Below, piece by piece: positions 31,979 through 42,657 of a DNA stretch of 64,000 nt (its first letter is position 1; the number at the start of each line of letters is the position of its first letter). Made by a program: the position numbers and the translations under genes. This DNA is from Gracilariopsis chorda. Lineage: Eukaryota > Rhodophyta > Florideophyceae > Gracilariales > Gracilariaceae. Location of the stretch: the NCBI GenBank assembly GCA_003194525.1, contig NBIV01000205.1:1-64000 (forward strand). The letters are read 5' to 3'. The notes beneath the pieces are model-generated. The model searched no databases. It had not been told where the DNA came from and worked only from the letters and a program-made list of their open reading frames with translations.

Positions 31979-32322
31979 CTTTCCACGCGCAGGAGGAAGG
32001 TGTGGTACTCCGTTTCTGGATTTGACCCGCGTACGCTGCTCGCGTACTCCGCAAGCCGCCGGAAAAAGAGTTTAGCAGCAGGACCGGCGCCTCCGTGTAC
32101 GTCGAAACCAATAGGAGTGAAGCTAATTCCGTTTGTCGCGCACAAAGCGTCGTATTTCGTCCGTTTCTGGGCTTCCGCTCGTCTCGCGGCCCCTGCGGCT
32201 TCTTTTGACGCATACGTCAAGAAGGAGTATGACGTGCCATCAGAAAAACCGCCCAAAACATGGCCTTGCTCGTTCGAATCAGTCAGCGCAAGCATTTTGT
32301 GGCACAACTTGTGCTGTGCCAA

Positions 32323-32921
32323 ATCTTCTGTCTACCGGGTAGACTCTACCCTGCACATACGTGTAGACAGAAGATCTGGTGAACATGGCCAAGTACGTGT
32401 AGAAACCTGAAACTGACTTCTGTAACTGACATTACAACTGACGTGTGATGCTTATAAGAACTTTCAAAACCGACATAGAATTCAGTTTACGTGGAGTTGT
32501 CTGTTGCATAAGGGTTCCAGAAACCGAGAGCGTGACACCAAGCGATGCATTCGTAACGCCTCCTGTTGACCACTTTTTAAAGATGATGAGGCCAGATCTC
32601 CCATATCTATCATTTTGCATATCTCTTCGTGTGGCTGCGTTTTCCTCCAGCAAAAGAGTTGTTAGGTATCAAGGGTACCGTTGGTATTACCAACTTGCTA
32701 GTAATCCTAACCCTGGGTTGGGCAATTGTTGATCTTGAGCTTGTTCAATCGTTCCAATTACGTCCGTTGTTGAGAGCTGCCTCTGGTCGTCCGGAACGTG
32801 CACGGCGTAGATCGAACTGCGATAGCTGAACGTTGAAAGCAGGCTCTGAGAATCGTAGATACACTTATCTTTGTACTCCTTTCCTTTAGGCTAACGCAGC
32901 ACGAAATTGCTTTACTCTACG
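32323..32921. promoter_or_regulatory. Upstream region of the FAM210-like gene with TACC-N3-GGTA dyad
   Basis: No gene is seen. TACCGTTGGTA at 32676-32686 is followed by an overlapping TTGGTA-T-TACCAA palindrome, 236 bp upstream of the ATG at 32922. A separate GTCTACC-G-GGTAGAC palindrome lies near 32331-32345. The dyad recurs upstream of other host genes in the window. Confidence 0.4.
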
Positions 32922-33485
32922 ATGGGCACTGGACATGGTGTAAACGAGAAGGCTACAACGGTGGCTTTCATAACAAGCGGAGCGATAGCGCTCAAGAGCT
33001 CTAGCGGCATTTCTTCATTCACAACTGGGAGTTATGGTAGGCTGACTCGAGCCCGCGTGCCGAAGCCAAAGCGTGTGCGCGTATCGCTGGACTCTTGCAA
33101 GCCGTCCCACACACCCACCCGTATGGCTAACAGCAACTCCAAGCAACCAGATGCAAAGGAACTGGCAAAACTGTTTGGTTTTTCTTATCTTGGAACCTCA
33201 ATCGCCATGTCTATCGTTTCATATGCAGTGTTGTACGTAATGGTTGCTGTTGGTGTAGATGTACGTGCGCTGATGAACTCTCTCGGCAACTTTTTGGCGT
33301 CAACTCCACTCGGGAGACCATCTATCATTGACAACATCTCCGACACGGCGAGTACGGCTGCTTTGGCGTATATCGCACACAAGGCTATGAGCCCAATAAG
33401 ATTTCCGCTAACCGCAGCGGCAACTCCTGTAGTGGCCAGTTTCTTCTCCAAGAAGGGCTCCGATTCAGAAGAGAAGACTTCTTAA
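32922..33485 (+). CDS. FAM210/DUF1279 membrane protein, organelle-targeted
   Basis: The first true ATG is at 32922 and gives 187 residues. The N-terminal 65 residues are Ser/Thr/Arg/Lys-rich and look like a transit peptide. The DUF1279 domain follows (DAKELAKLFGFSYLGTSIAM, a hydrophobic segment about residues 95-118, then the GRPSIIDNISDTASTAALAYIAHK block). FAM210 proteins sit in mitochondrial or plastid membranes; their molecular role is poorly known. The C-terminus ends in a short Lys/Ser/Glu tail. Confidence 0.75.
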   Translation: MGTGHGVNEKATTVAFITSGAIALKSSSGISSFTTGSYGRLTRARVPKPKRVRVSLDSCKPSHTPTRMANSNSKQPDAKELAKLFGFSYLGTSIAMSIVSYAVLYVMVAVGVDVRALMNSLGNFLASTPLGRPSIIDNISDTASTAALAYIAHKAMSPIRFPLTAAATPVVASFFSKKGSDSEEKTS

Positions 33486-33651
33486 TCAACTGAATACCTT
33501 TCATTCTGCTTTAGTCTCAACATCACATAGAACTGTAAACGCATGCAACTCGAATCAATGAGGCCTAGTATATTTACGGTATTTCTTCATGAGCTAGTGA
33601 TACGCAGACTACACGTTCACAATCCGTTACAACTGTGGAAGAGCTTCTCGC

Positions 33652-34545
33652 TTACACGGGCTGTTCCACTTCTCCCGCCTCCTCAGCAAAACCTTCACTC
33701 TGGTCATCACTTGCGTCACTCGCACTCTCTCCTTCCGGTCCGGGTCCGGAAGAGACAGCTACGACCGCTGGGCGGATGAGCACGTCACCCAAGCAGTATC
33801 CTCTCTGGAACTGCTGACACACGACATCCTCGTTGAATTCCTCCGATTCTACCTTCTGGATTGCTTCATGTAATGACGGATCGAACGTCTCACCCACTGC
33901 ATCCATCGGTTCCACTTTAAGTTTCGTCAACGCATCCAGGAGCTGACGATTAATAGCTTGGTAGCTCGAAGAAATGGATTTTTCTCTTTCCGTTTCTGGT
34001 TGCACGGCCGCTATCGCTCGCTCAAAATTGTCCAGAACTTGTAAGATTTCCTTGCATACCTTTGCAGTAGACTTTGCACCCTGTTTTCTCAAATCTTCCA
34101 TGCTTCGCCTTCTGTAGTTTTCGAAGTCCGCAGCGAGGCGAACGTATTTCCCCTTCTCCTCTTTGACAGCGTCCTCGCCTTCTTCAATCGCAGCCTTCGC
34201 TTCATTAAGCTCTTTCTGTACGATTTCCAGCTTCTTCTTTAAGAAGGAAGGAGAGTTGAGTATGTCATCTGCTGTCACTTCTTGTAGAGAATCGGGTTCA
34301 GAATCAGAAGCGGTGTCTGGGGTTTGAGACTCAACCTCCAACTCAGGGGCTTCTTCAGGTTCGTTTGAAGGCGGGGGTGGTGCGCTTGGCCCAAGGGCGA
34401 CAATGCGAGCTCTGTTGCACCTCCTTCCAGACCTAACTGTACCTGATGGACGAAAAGCCGTCACAGCTATGCAAAACGCTGATGTGGATGATGACAATGT
34501 GCCCGCAGATGCTGCGAAGGCCAGTTTCGATGGAGTGCGCTCCAT
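33652..34545 (-). CDS. GRPE: GrpE nucleotide exchange factor, organellar
   Basis: The 297-residue protein has a transit-peptide-like N-terminus (first 50 residues, Ser/Ala/Arg-rich), an acidic linker, a long coiled coil (about residues 105-165) and the GrpE head (AADFENYRRRS, KVCKEILQVLDNFERAI, PSLHEAI, QQFQRGYCLGDVLIRPAVV). GrpE releases ADP from organellar Hsp70 (DnaK type). The C-terminal acidic extension is longer than usual. The targeting signal suggests plastid or mitochondrion; which one is not decidable here. Confidence 0.93.
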   Translation of the reverse strand: MERTPSKLAFAASAGTLSSSTSAFCIAVTAFRPSGTVRSGRRCNRARIVALGPSAPPPPSNEPEEAPELEVESQTPDTASDSEPDSLQEVTADDILNSPSFLKKKLEIVQKELNEAKAAIEEGEDAVKEEKGKYVRLAADFENYRRRSMEDLRKQGAKSTAKVCKEILQVLDNFERAIAAVQPETEREKSISSSYQAINRQLLDALTKLKVEPMDAVGETFDPSLHEAIQKVESEEFNEDVVCQQFQRGYCLGDVLIRPAVVAVSSGPGPEGESASDASDDQSEGFAEEAGEVEQPV

Positions 34546-35158
34546 TTTGATGAACGACTTATGACTTGCTCCGGTAAATGCGGCTAAGTTTTAAACCACC
34601 GCGGCCAACCACAAGTGTCAACTCTTTTCAGTCTAGTCACTATGACTTCGCCGCTCCGAAATGCACGATCGATCCGTCGCAGTGGAGATACACAGCAAAG
34701 AGATAAGAAATATTCTGAGGATAAGGCGAGACCGGCGGGAGAAAGAATCACGGCTCTACTTCACGCCAAACTGTATATAGACGGGGTGCGACGTCGTCGG
34801 GAGATTGCCGGTGCAAAGCAGTGGATCAATTTTGTCCCCTGGTGAGAATGACAAGTCTGAGATCGAAAAAGCGATTTCAAAATAAATCAATTAGAATGTC
34901 CCAGAATTTTCTAGACGGCGGAATAGCGGGGCTTTTTAGAGAATACGTGAATAGATACAACTTGTATCATACAAGGGCGCCTCTACCCAGTACATCTGCT
35001 TTTAAACTTTCAAAAGCCTCCTTTTCCCTGAAGAACGTCTTCCGAGTTTGCCGCAGCTACGCTTCCCGAGGGCATTGCAGCCGTTCCTCCTTGAACTCTT
35101 TCCCGTGTAAACTATATAAGACTGTGCAATAAGCACCCTGTAATTTTCCGTATCGAAA
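34546..35158. promoter_or_regulatory. Divergent promoter region, GrpE and APC13
   Basis: This 613-bp interval lies between divergent start codons. Only short unsupported frames are present. CTATATAAG at about 35108-35116 is a TATA-like motif about 45 bp upstream of the APC13 ATG. Confidence 0.4.
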
Positions 35159-35452
35159 ATGGATATGAACTTCTCAGCACCGATACATCAAGACCCACTT
35201 CTCATCATCCACATTGTCAGTGAGGAATGGGCGACTGAAACTCTACCCACTGATGACGTGGACGTACACCCTTCCGTGTTTCCAGGCGTTGATGAAGATG
35301 AACACGGACCAACAGATGAGCAAGAAAACGAAGAAGACAAATGGAACGATTTGGGCTTAGATAGTTTGGCGAAGCTTGCTGCCGAAACTGGACGTGCAAA
35401 TGGTTCTTCTAGTGCTCCTCCCCCATCAACACCGAGTCCTGCGCATCGATAA
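35159..35452 (+). CDS. APC13: Anaphase-promoting complex subunit 13 (APC13/SWM1-like)
   Basis: This is a 97-residue acidic protein. The segment LLIIHIVSEEWATETLPTDD, followed by a spacer rich in Asp/Glu and KWNDLGLDSLA, matches the pattern of animal and plant APC13 (a hydrophobic ILDLID-type stretch, LPxEDV, then KWTDLAL). APC13 is a small stabilising subunit of the cell-cycle ubiquitin ligase. The C-terminus is Ser/Pro-rich. The match rests on short motifs, so some doubt remains. Confidence 0.7.
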   Translation: MDMNFSAPIHQDPLLIIHIVSEEWATETLPTDDVDVHPSVFPGVDEDEHGPTDEQENEEDKWNDLGLDSLAKLAAETGRANGSSSAPPPSTPSPAHR

Positions 35453-36093
35453 AACCATCCAACTCCAGTCCGGAAACGGTGACATCAAGAGGTCTGTTTG
35501 AGTTCCGCACTGTTTCTTGTGCATTTCTTTCTTTTCCTGTTTCTGGCTCGGCGTTGTTGTAGATCTTTAGTCATTGAGATAGCTCTTTCTCTTCAGAGAG
35601 GCCGGGAACCTATAGAATATTATCATATGTTACCAATGACCCGTGCACCTCCTCTTTCTCCCGCAGTTAGCAGATCTTCTCGTGGGACATGTTTGTGGTC
35701 GGACATCGCGAAAAGCAGAGAACTACGGCTTCTCACACCTTCATACAATAGCTGCATAACAAATGTTTCTGCTCTACCTCTTCATAGTGGCAGACACGAA
35801 GTAAACAAACGTCTCTCTCTCGCGCTCTCGCTCTAAATATGACGCCACATGATGCAGTTAAGAAATAGCACCGAGAGAAGAAATTTCGGCGCACCTTCTG
35901 CTTTTGTCACATCACTCACTGGTACTAGAGTACGCCAGCGTTGATAGAAACAATACTAGGCATTGTGACACGGGACCAATGGAAGCGTCTTTGTTTTTAA
36001 GCTCACATCCTAGTGAACCGTAGGGATTTCGATCAGTGAGCAGATATCATGTCTACGTCGAGTTATCCTATTCTTCTACTGCACTACGTTATA
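35453..36093. other. Convergent intergenic region, APC13 and CAP-D2
   Basis: No gene is supported. A CTCTCTCTCGCGCTCTCGCTC tract near 35811-35834 is simple sequence. Confidence 0.4.
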
Positions 36094-39000
36094 TTATTGA
36101 TTTGCTATTGATGAACGCCGCCGGGAACTTCGATGTCTACTACTTGAGCCTCTGGGGTGGTATTCCTGTTCGTCATGTAAGTCTTCAACCCCATCTGAAT
36201 CAGAACCATCTGTGTCAGAGTCCTCAGTATGTACGTCAGAGGCTGCCTCGGATTCGGAATCTGAGCAAGAGATGATTATTTTCTTTCGCTGTGCTCTTGG
36301 TTTTCGGCTTGGTTTGTTGCACGTTTTTGATGAGTCTGCGGGTTTCGACGATGTGCTTTGCAACGATTGTCGGCGACCTTCAGAATCATTTTCTGGTGCC
36401 CGTGCACGCTCAATCTTCTGCTGCAGTTCTTCAATTGTTTGTATCCACGTTGACGAAATGCCTTGTTTGTTGCACTTCGAAACGGCTGTGGATATGTGCT
36501 CATAAACGTCGTCGTTGCCTAGCTTGGTGCTATAGCTCTTAAAGTTCTCACTCAGTTTCTTGAGACCTCGTTCTGATATGTTGAGAATCGAGATGCAATA
36601 AGCAAGTTCCTGGGTTTCTCGATCACTCTCACTTGTTCTGAAACGATGGCACAGCTTCTCAACCATACCATCTCCGTGTTTTTCTTTGTCCATTAAACCG
36701 ACAAGGAAAGAAACAACCGTTTTGAAACCACTCTTGCTCAGATCGTCCATCTTGCTCATACAACTAATTGTATCCGGCAATATATTGTATATGGCATTCG
36801 AAGCCTTACGAGCAAGCTCATTGAAGAAGAGACGAGCAAGCTCAGCAATTCTCTCGTCGTCATCGAGGATACAGATAGCCAGGCCGACAATCTGACCCTT
36901 AACCTTGATCATATCATTCAAGATGAGATGCGTAAGAGTCATAAGAGTGTTCTTTCTCACTTTTTCGTCACTATCTCGAAGAGAAGAATAGATGTGGGAA
37001 GACCATGGCTCAACAAGATTTGGAAACCTGAATGCAAGATCTCCGAGAGCTGTCACAGCGTTTGATCGAACTAGCGGTTCTGTGGCACTTGCAAGAATTG
37101 AAAACAACAGTCTCAAGTTCGCCTCGCAAAACTTTTCCTGTACGCACATCAGCTTTGCCAAGCAAAGCACAGCAGATGCCTGTAGAATGGCTTTCGCTGA
37201 GTTGTCACTTGCGAGTTTCCTTGCCAACAGTCCGTACCTTCCGAGTAACGATGAAGGATTAACTAGTTCTTTCTCAGCCAGTTCAAGGGCCCTATCTGCC
37301 TCTGCATTTGCTTGCTCTTCATCGTCGTGGTTGCCACCTGATTTTGCCTGTTCAGCTATGCCTTTTCGCACCTTAGATATCAACACTTCAATCCTTACAA
37401 GTTCTTTGACTGCAACATGCCCAACAAACACCAGGAAGCGAGACAAATCAATAGCATTGATTGCGGTTGGTTTGGAATGAAGCGACTTTGCCAAATCGCG
37501 AAGAAGAGCACCCACAATTTTCTCTGGTTCGGGAGAAACACGAAAAATAGCGTTGACCGCTTGCTCTATCGTGGACATAGAGTTTGATGTTTTGATAACT
37601 TCCGACAATTGCGTCGAAAGATGGCCGTCTTTATCCACGCCTTCTTGAAGCTTGCATACAGCAGTACATGACCAGCGAGCAAGTTCTGGATCACATATTC
37701 CCACTGACTCCAACACATGAATCTTTTGCTGCAATGTCTGGGGACGTTCCGCTGCGATCATTCCGACAAGAATACATGCAGTCCTGCGCTGCGCTACATT
37801 TGCCCCAGGAATTCTGCCTTCAAACAGGTCCCACAAAACTGCGATAACTGCTGCTGAGATGATATTCCCTTCGCCCTCGCGGAACAATGCTGAAATCAAC
37901 GACTCAATACAAGCCAGTTCACCGGTTGTAGCTCCAATTCCGAGGGCTACGAGACTCTTTGCTATTGCTAATGCTGCATCTTTTTCATCCGCCAGTTCCA
38001 GGCCCCCTGGACAAAGGAGATTAGCATATGCCTTCACTGCAATTTGTCTAATGTTCGCCTCGCGAGCCAAGATTAAGGGCAGCATTATGCGAACAGCAAT
38101 TCCAGACACAGCTTCAAGCTGAAATTGAACTGCAATGATGAGAAATGATACTGCTTCAGCAACATCAGTCACACTCTTGGAGCGAAGCATATCATACAAT
38201 GTTTGCAGACCTTTCTCGACGGTCTTGATGAATAACAGGGAGGACATGTAGTACTTCCGCTTAAGGACTATTTCGGGGTCTTCTTCTTCTGGATTTGTTT
38301 GCTCTTCATGTTGAGATCCAAGTTCCTCATCAATACTAACGGCACTTCCATCATCGTCATTGGCATTTTCGGCTTCTTCATCAATACGATAAATTTTTTC
38401 ATGAAGGGGTTTCTCTTCCACAAGTTCTGATGTAGAATCATCATCTCCCTGTTCCAGTTCAACCTCCACTGTTGTTTCCGGCTCCGATTCATTCCCATCC
38501 CCTGCTTCACTTTCATTTTCATTCGGAGGCTGATCTTCTTCAGCATGTTCAATATCATTATTAGGAGCAATCTCGTTCCACTTGGCTTCAAAGTGAGAAC
38601 GCCTCAAAGAGGGTCCAAATGGATTGTTCTTCAGCAAGGCCGTTAGCAGCTGTGACGCGTACTTTCGGACGGCTACTGCCTTATCTTCCAATCTAGACGT
38701 CCCCATCTCTGCAAGAGATGGGTACAAAGATATAGGCACTACTTTGGCATTGACGATGGAAATCCATGTCTGCATGGCTTTGCTCCTAGTGAATGCATGA
38801 ATATCGCGATGTGCCCTGTCCAACAGGACTTGTAGGAGAGGATCTTCCGGGTCCGGCTTTCCGATGATAAGCTTACCGATCATGTGAACCAATCCGTTTC
38901 TAACAATGTAGCTCTCTCCGTCTAGGTGAGAGAGAAGAAGAGCAAGATTGGCACGGCACATGTCAGGAAGCCTCTCAGAAAGCTCAGAAATGAAGGTTGC

Positions 39001-39777
39001 AATGCTCTTTGCCGCCGATGAATCCCTGGCCAAATGCTCCGACGGAAGACGGGCAATCTCGCGAATGAATTCAGATACAAAACTGGCTTGTGAAGCGTTG
39101 AGTTCTGCGAGCCGGTGTAGGATGATGGCAAGGGGGGTGGCTATATGTTCATGTCGGTTAAGAGCGTGTAGGAGGGCGGTGTTTGCCGGCAAGACTTGCC
39201 TCTGATCAAATGACAACACCCATGACAAAACTTGAGATAGAATTGCTCGGGTTGATTTGTCTTTCGCAGCAGATGGATATTCCAAGACTTGTAACATGGT
39301 GCGTACTAACAAGGAGGCAATTTGGTCTTTGGCTGACTCATTGGATGAACTCGGGATAGGAATAGACGACAAGAGCTGATATATAGTTTGAAGAAGAAGA
39401 ACACGACCTGTTTTATCCCAAAATTTGCATGAAGGTGTGACGGATGAAGCGGTAACTGCTAAGCCGGATGCAAAGTATAGAGCAACCTTGATTGAGGTAG
39501 AATCCGTTAGCGTGATAGCTTGAGAAACCTTTTCTATAATGTTAAGAACATGTCCCTTCTCGGATGTCTTGAGCGATTTGTATCTGGTTATAAGGGCGTA
39601 GAGCGCATTGAAATGATGTTCGTGTGATGATTCGGAAAAAATTGGAGTGACGTCTTCATCGAAGAGTGAAAGAAGGGATTCGACGGAACTGCGGCGAAGC
39701 TGGGAAGGCGTGACCTGCCATTGCGTATTGTTAGGCCTGGTGAGGTCTTCGAAGTTGAGCGGGATTTGAAACGACAT
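36094..39777 (-). CDS. CAPD2: Condensin complex subunit 1 (CAP-D2)
   Basis: The 1227-residue HEAT-repeat protein is the regulatory subunit of condensin I. The start at 39777 is the first ATG and gives MSFQIPLNFEDL, like the family N-terminus. The N-terminal CND1 region includes EIARLPSEHLARDSSAAKS and LLLSHLDGESYIVRNGLVHM. A very acidic linker covers roughly residues 400-480. The C-terminal Cnd1 domain contains RSNAVTALGDLAFRFPNLVE and KVRKNTLMTLTHLILNDMIK. The tail is Ser/Arg/Lys-rich with acidic-serine clusters, likely a phosphorylation region. The length is near that of animal CAP-D2 (about 1400), with a shorter N-terminal linker. Confidence 0.93.
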   Translation of the reverse strand: MSFQIPLNFEDLTRPNNTQWQVTPSQLRRSSVESLLSLFDEDVTPIFSESSHEHHFNALYALITRYKSLKTSEKGHVLNIIEKVSQAITLTDSTSIKVALYFASGLAVTASSVTPSCKFWDKTGRVLLLQTIYQLLSSIPIPSSSNESAKDQIASLLVRTMLQVLEYPSAAKDKSTRAILSQVLSWVLSFDQRQVLPANTALLHALNRHEHIATPLAIILHRLAELNASQASFVSEFIREIARLPSEHLARDSSAAKSIATFISELSERLPDMCRANLALLLSHLDGESYIVRNGLVHMIGKLIIGKPDPEDPLLQVLLDRAHRDIHAFTRSKAMQTWISIVNAKVVPISLYPSLAEMGTSRLEDKAVAVRKYASQLLTALLKNNPFGPSLRRSHFEAKWNEIAPNNDIEHAEEDQPPNENESEAGDGNESEPETTVEVELEQGDDDSTSELVEEKPLHEKIYRIDEEAENANDDDGSAVSIDEELGSQHEEQTNPEEEDPEIVLKRKYYMSSLLFIKTVEKGLQTLYDMLRSKSVTDVAEAVSFLIIAVQFQLEAVSGIAVRIMLPLILAREANIRQIAVKAYANLLCPGGLELADEKDAALAIAKSLVALGIGATTGELACIESLISALFREGEGNIISAAVIAVLWDLFEGRIPGANVAQRRTACILVGMIAAERPQTLQQKIHVLESVGICDPELARWSCTAVCKLQEGVDKDGHLSTQLSEVIKTSNSMSTIEQAVNAIFRVSPEPEKIVGALLRDLAKSLHSKPTAINAIDLSRFLVFVGHVAVKELVRIEVLISKVRKGIAEQAKSGGNHDDEEQANAEADRALELAEKELVNPSSLLGRYGLLARKLASDNSAKAILQASAVLCLAKLMCVQEKFCEANLRLLFSILASATEPLVRSNAVTALGDLAFRFPNLVEPWSSHIYSSLRDSDEKVRKNTLMTLTHLILNDMIKVKGQIVGLAICILDDDERIAELARLFFNELARKASNAIYNILPDTISCMSKMDDLSKSGFKTVVSFLVGLMDKEKHGDGMVEKLCHRFRTSESDRETQELAYCISILNISERGLKKLSENFKSYSTKLGNDDVYEHISTAVSKCNKQGISSTWIQTIEELQQKIERARAPENDSEGRRQSLQSTSSKPADSSKTCNKPSRKPRAQRKKIIISCSDSESEAASDVHTEDSDTDGSDSDGVEDLHDEQEYHPRGSSSRHRSSRRRSSIANQ

Positions 39778-40381
39778 GGGTAGCGCGAGTGACAATTCCC
39801 AGGCAGTTTGAGTATTCGTAGGACGGTCCCACTTGTTCAAGAGTAGTATGAACTACGAAGCTCTGAGAAAGTGACGGTGGAATGCTGTGGCATGAAGTGG
39901 CGATGACGCGTTGAGCTTGGACAAGAAAGAGTGTATCGGGGGTGGGTGCTCAACGCTGCCATCAATTCCGCTGTTTGAGTTTGAAAATTCGAAGCAACTG
40001 CGGTTCAAACGCGGTGAGAGGCTACTGGGGCTACCTGCGCATCCTCCCAGTGACTTGCTGCAGCTCCCAAACAAGGAGAAATGAACGGTGATGAGCACAG
40101 CACCCAAAGTAGTGAGATCGGCGCAGGTGCCGCAAGACGGCCGTGGGATCACTGCGCAATGCAGCAGCTCCCAACCACAAGTTGCACGTGCGCAGCTCAA
40201 CTGCAATAGCGTCGAGCGTTGGCAGCCGTTTGACTCATTTGTCCACATTCCCCGTCTATTGCATTGCGATCCTCCTCTTCTTAACTCACACTACCCCCAT
40301 CGCCCACGCTGTACATCTCTTTCTGAACCTGCCCAGCTTTTGTGACCATTGCCCGTTGCCGTCGCCCCAAACCCTACCACC
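39778..40381. promoter_or_regulatory. Divergent promoter region, CAP-D2 and FNR
   Basis: The 604-bp gap holds both upstream regions. A pyrimidine-rich stretch precedes the FNR ATG. No TATA box or dyad of the TACC type was seen. Confidence 0.4.
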
Positions 40382-41404
40382 ATGTACGGCTTTGTCTCTG
40401 CTGCCCCCCTGCTTTCCGCGAAGCGCACCAATCCAGTTCTCGCTGAGCGCTCCTCCTTCGTGGGTGGTGCCTCCTTCGCCCCTGCCCAAAATGTCCGCGC
40501 CGCCACCATTCGCATGGCCTCAAGGGACAGGAGCAAGATCCCCATCAACTTGTTCCGTCCCAAGAACCCCTACGTCGCCACAGTCGTTTACAACGAACGT
40601 ATCGTCGGTGAGGACGCCCCCGGAGAAACCAAGCATATGATCTTCAATCACGACGGAAACGTCCCGTACCTCGAGGGCCAATCAATTGGTGTCATTGCCC
40701 CAGGCCTTGATGGCAAGGGAAAGCCACACAAAGTTCGCCTTTACTCCATTGCTTCTACGCGTCATGGTGACTTTGGTGATGGAAAGACAGTCTCTCTGTC
40801 CGTCAAGCGTTTGGTGTACACTGACGATGATGGCAATGAGGTCAAGGGTGTGTGCTCCAACCACCTTTGCGACTTGAAGGCTGGAGATAAGGTTCAGATT
40901 TCCGGTCCGGTCGGAACCGCTATGCTCATGCCCGAAGACCCGAATGCCACCATTATCATGCTTGCCACTGGAACCGGCGTCGCTCCATTCCGCACATTCA
41001 TGCGCCGAGCATTCGCTGAGAATAACTCTGACTTCAAGTTCACCGGAACCATGTGGCTGTTCCTCGGTGTGCCAACCTCCTCAACTCTTCTCTACCAGGA
41101 AGAGTTTGAGGAGATGAAGGCCAACTATCCCGGACAGGTGCGCCTCGATTATGCCATTTCTCGTGAACAACAAGATGCCGATGGCAAGAAGATGTACTTG
41201 CAAAACAGAATGAAGGAATATGAAGAGGAGCTTTATGAACTGTTCCAAAAGGAGAACACCTACGTATACATGTGTGGTTTGGCTGGTATGGAAGGTGGTA
41301 TTGATGAATTCATGTCCGCGAGGTTTGAGAAGGACGGCCGGGACTGGAATGAATACCGCAGGTCTATGAAGAAAGCTGGACGCTGGGAGGTTGAAACTTA
41401 CTAA
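40382..41404 (+). CDS. petH: Ferredoxin-NADP+ reductase, plastid
   Basis: The 340-residue protein starts at the ATG at 40382. The first 50 or so residues (Ala/Ser/Arg-rich, ending near ATIRMASRD) are a plastid transit peptide. The FAD-binding domain carries RLYSIAS near residue 119; the NADP-binding domain carries [13 protein letters not shown] near 198 and [13 protein letters not shown]; the C-terminal aromatic residue is Tyr, as expected. FNR passes electrons from photosystem I ferredoxin to NADP+. There is no CpcD-type phycobilisome-binding domain of the kind found in many cyanobacterial FNRs. Confidence 0.96.
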   Translation: MYGFVSAAPLLSAKRTNPVLAERSSFVGGASFAPAQNVRAATIRMASRDRSKIPINLFRPKNPYVATVVYNERIVGEDAPGETKHMIFNHDGNVPYLEGQSIGVIAPGLDGKGKPHKVRLYSIASTRHGDFGDGKTVSLSVKRLVYTDDDGNEVKGVCSNHLCDLKAGDKVQISGPVGTAMLMPEDPNATIIMLATGTGVAPFRTFMRRAFAENNSDFKFTGTMWLFLGVPTSSTLLYQEEFEEMKANYPGQVRLDYAISREQQDADGKKMYLQNRMKEYEEELYELFQKENTYVYMCGLAGMEGGIDEFMSARFEKDGRDWNEYRRSMKKAGRWEVETY

Positions 41405-42657
41405 GGATGCTGATAATGATATCTTGCGTTTTGCGCACATCAGCCGTGCAAGAAGACTTTGCACATTAGGTTCGGGTATTAATGCCCCATGCTTAGTGGC
41501 ACGAACGCGACTTTAACGGTGTCTTGATCTCACCTTTTTGCAGCTATGAGTAAACAGTTCGCTCTTCGACCATTGCAGGCATCACTCACGATGCGATGAA
41601 CGTCAACGTCGTCGTCGTTTTGACTAGATGCGTTTTGTTTGCTGCGAAGGAATGCTTGTCGGTTTTGATTAATGGTAACCGCAACATTGCCGACGTAGCA
41701 CTTGCTGCTTCAAGCTTCTGAGACTTTGTATGAACTACCTTCCTTCTTGTGAGCCGTTGCTGAAAAGACACTACCGTGCAAAGAGAGACTGAAACGCCTG
41801 CTGCGCAGGCACTGTTAGCCTTCGACTCTTGTATGATCCTGACTTCTTATCTGCGGAAACTGAAGGAAAAGAAATGGACAGATAGGGTCTCTGATCGAGT
41901 CCACAACTTCGAACCCCATGTCAAGGCAGAAGCGCTTTTTGGTCTGCAAACGCAAAGCCTTCTTGCACTCCGTCAACTTGTGGCGAACACATCAGGAACA
42001 TGATATACGAAGCATGCAGGGCCCGTTGTATGGGCTCGTCAGCGAGGCCTACGACAGTCAATACTTCTTTGTTGAAGAGGATGAATGCTGCTGTTCTTAC
42101 CCTTCGTATGAGTCTATTCGATAGCCGGGGTCTTATGAGGCCCCGAATCCTGTCTCGCAAGTCCCGTGACGCGTGTACGAACCAGAATGCTCCAATGCAC
42201 GTAGAGAATGCACACGTGTGAAACGGTTGACGAAAATATCTCGATACCGTTGTACCTCAGCAACGATCGAACAGGTGTCCACTCAAGACCAGACCCTTTT
42301 TAATAGCTCTCGCTGCGTTCCGTCAGCCCAACCCACGGAGAGCGATGTCTATGCAGTTGTTCCCATTGAGATGAACTCTTGATAACTCTAGGCTTGACAA
42401 CCTCTTTCTTGCAAGCGGCTTCCACTTTCGGCTTGTGTGGCGGCAGAGAGTTTGTGTGTTTCTGCGCGACCTGGGCGCTTTCGATAATACGGATATCTGC
42501 CCGTTCCACCAGGCGGCAGATTCTTTTTGCAGTACTTCCACGCGCCGTGAGTTAGAGGGAAAGAGAGCTTCACCTTTCCGATTGCAGCTAATCGTCGTCG
42601 TGCTATATCAACATCACTATAGGGAATCGACGGCATGCGATACTTCCAACATAAGCC
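41405..42657. other. Intergenic region without a supported gene
   Basis: About 1.25 kb holds only short frames of poor quality. It contains a GGGGTCT-TATG-AGGCCCC hairpin near 42127-42144 and a TACCGTTGTACC variant of the promoter dyad at 42245-42256. Confidence 0.4.

Larger units (their letters stand above)
25232..31983 (+). mobile_element. Element 2: complete young Ty3-type LTR retrotransposon
   Basis: The element spans 25237-31978 and is flanked by a perfect 5-bp target duplication CTTTC (25232-25236 and 31979-31983). Each LTR is 1063 bp, with about six differences between the two (about 99.4% identity by eye), so the insertion is recent. One large Gag-Pol frame fills the interior. It lacks the dense short hairpins of element 1 in its coding region. 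Confidence 0.95.
25141..32322 (-). pseudogene. Reverse-transcriptase tail relic, split by element 2
   Basis: On the minus strand 31984-32322 encodes a C-terminal region with KRTKYDALCATNGISFTPIG and GGAGPAAKLFFRRLA. This is typical of the tail found after reverse transcriptase in some algal and oomycete retroelements. The frame continues across element 2: removing the insertion and one CTTTC copy joins it to 25141-25236, which supplies another 30 or so residues (VLQLTAAAVNRRRLSS) and a TAG at 25141-25143. The catalytic RT domain is not present in the window, so this is a 5'-truncated fragment. Confidence 0.65.

Noticed and set aside
38268-38591. Minus-strand frame rich in Met, Lys and Glu inside CAP-D2
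   Set aside because: It is an out-of-frame reading of the acidic linker of the condensin gene.
41776-42003. 75-codon plus-strand frame in the FNR downstream region
   Set aside because: There is no recognisable motif, and similar-sized frames exist on both strands there.
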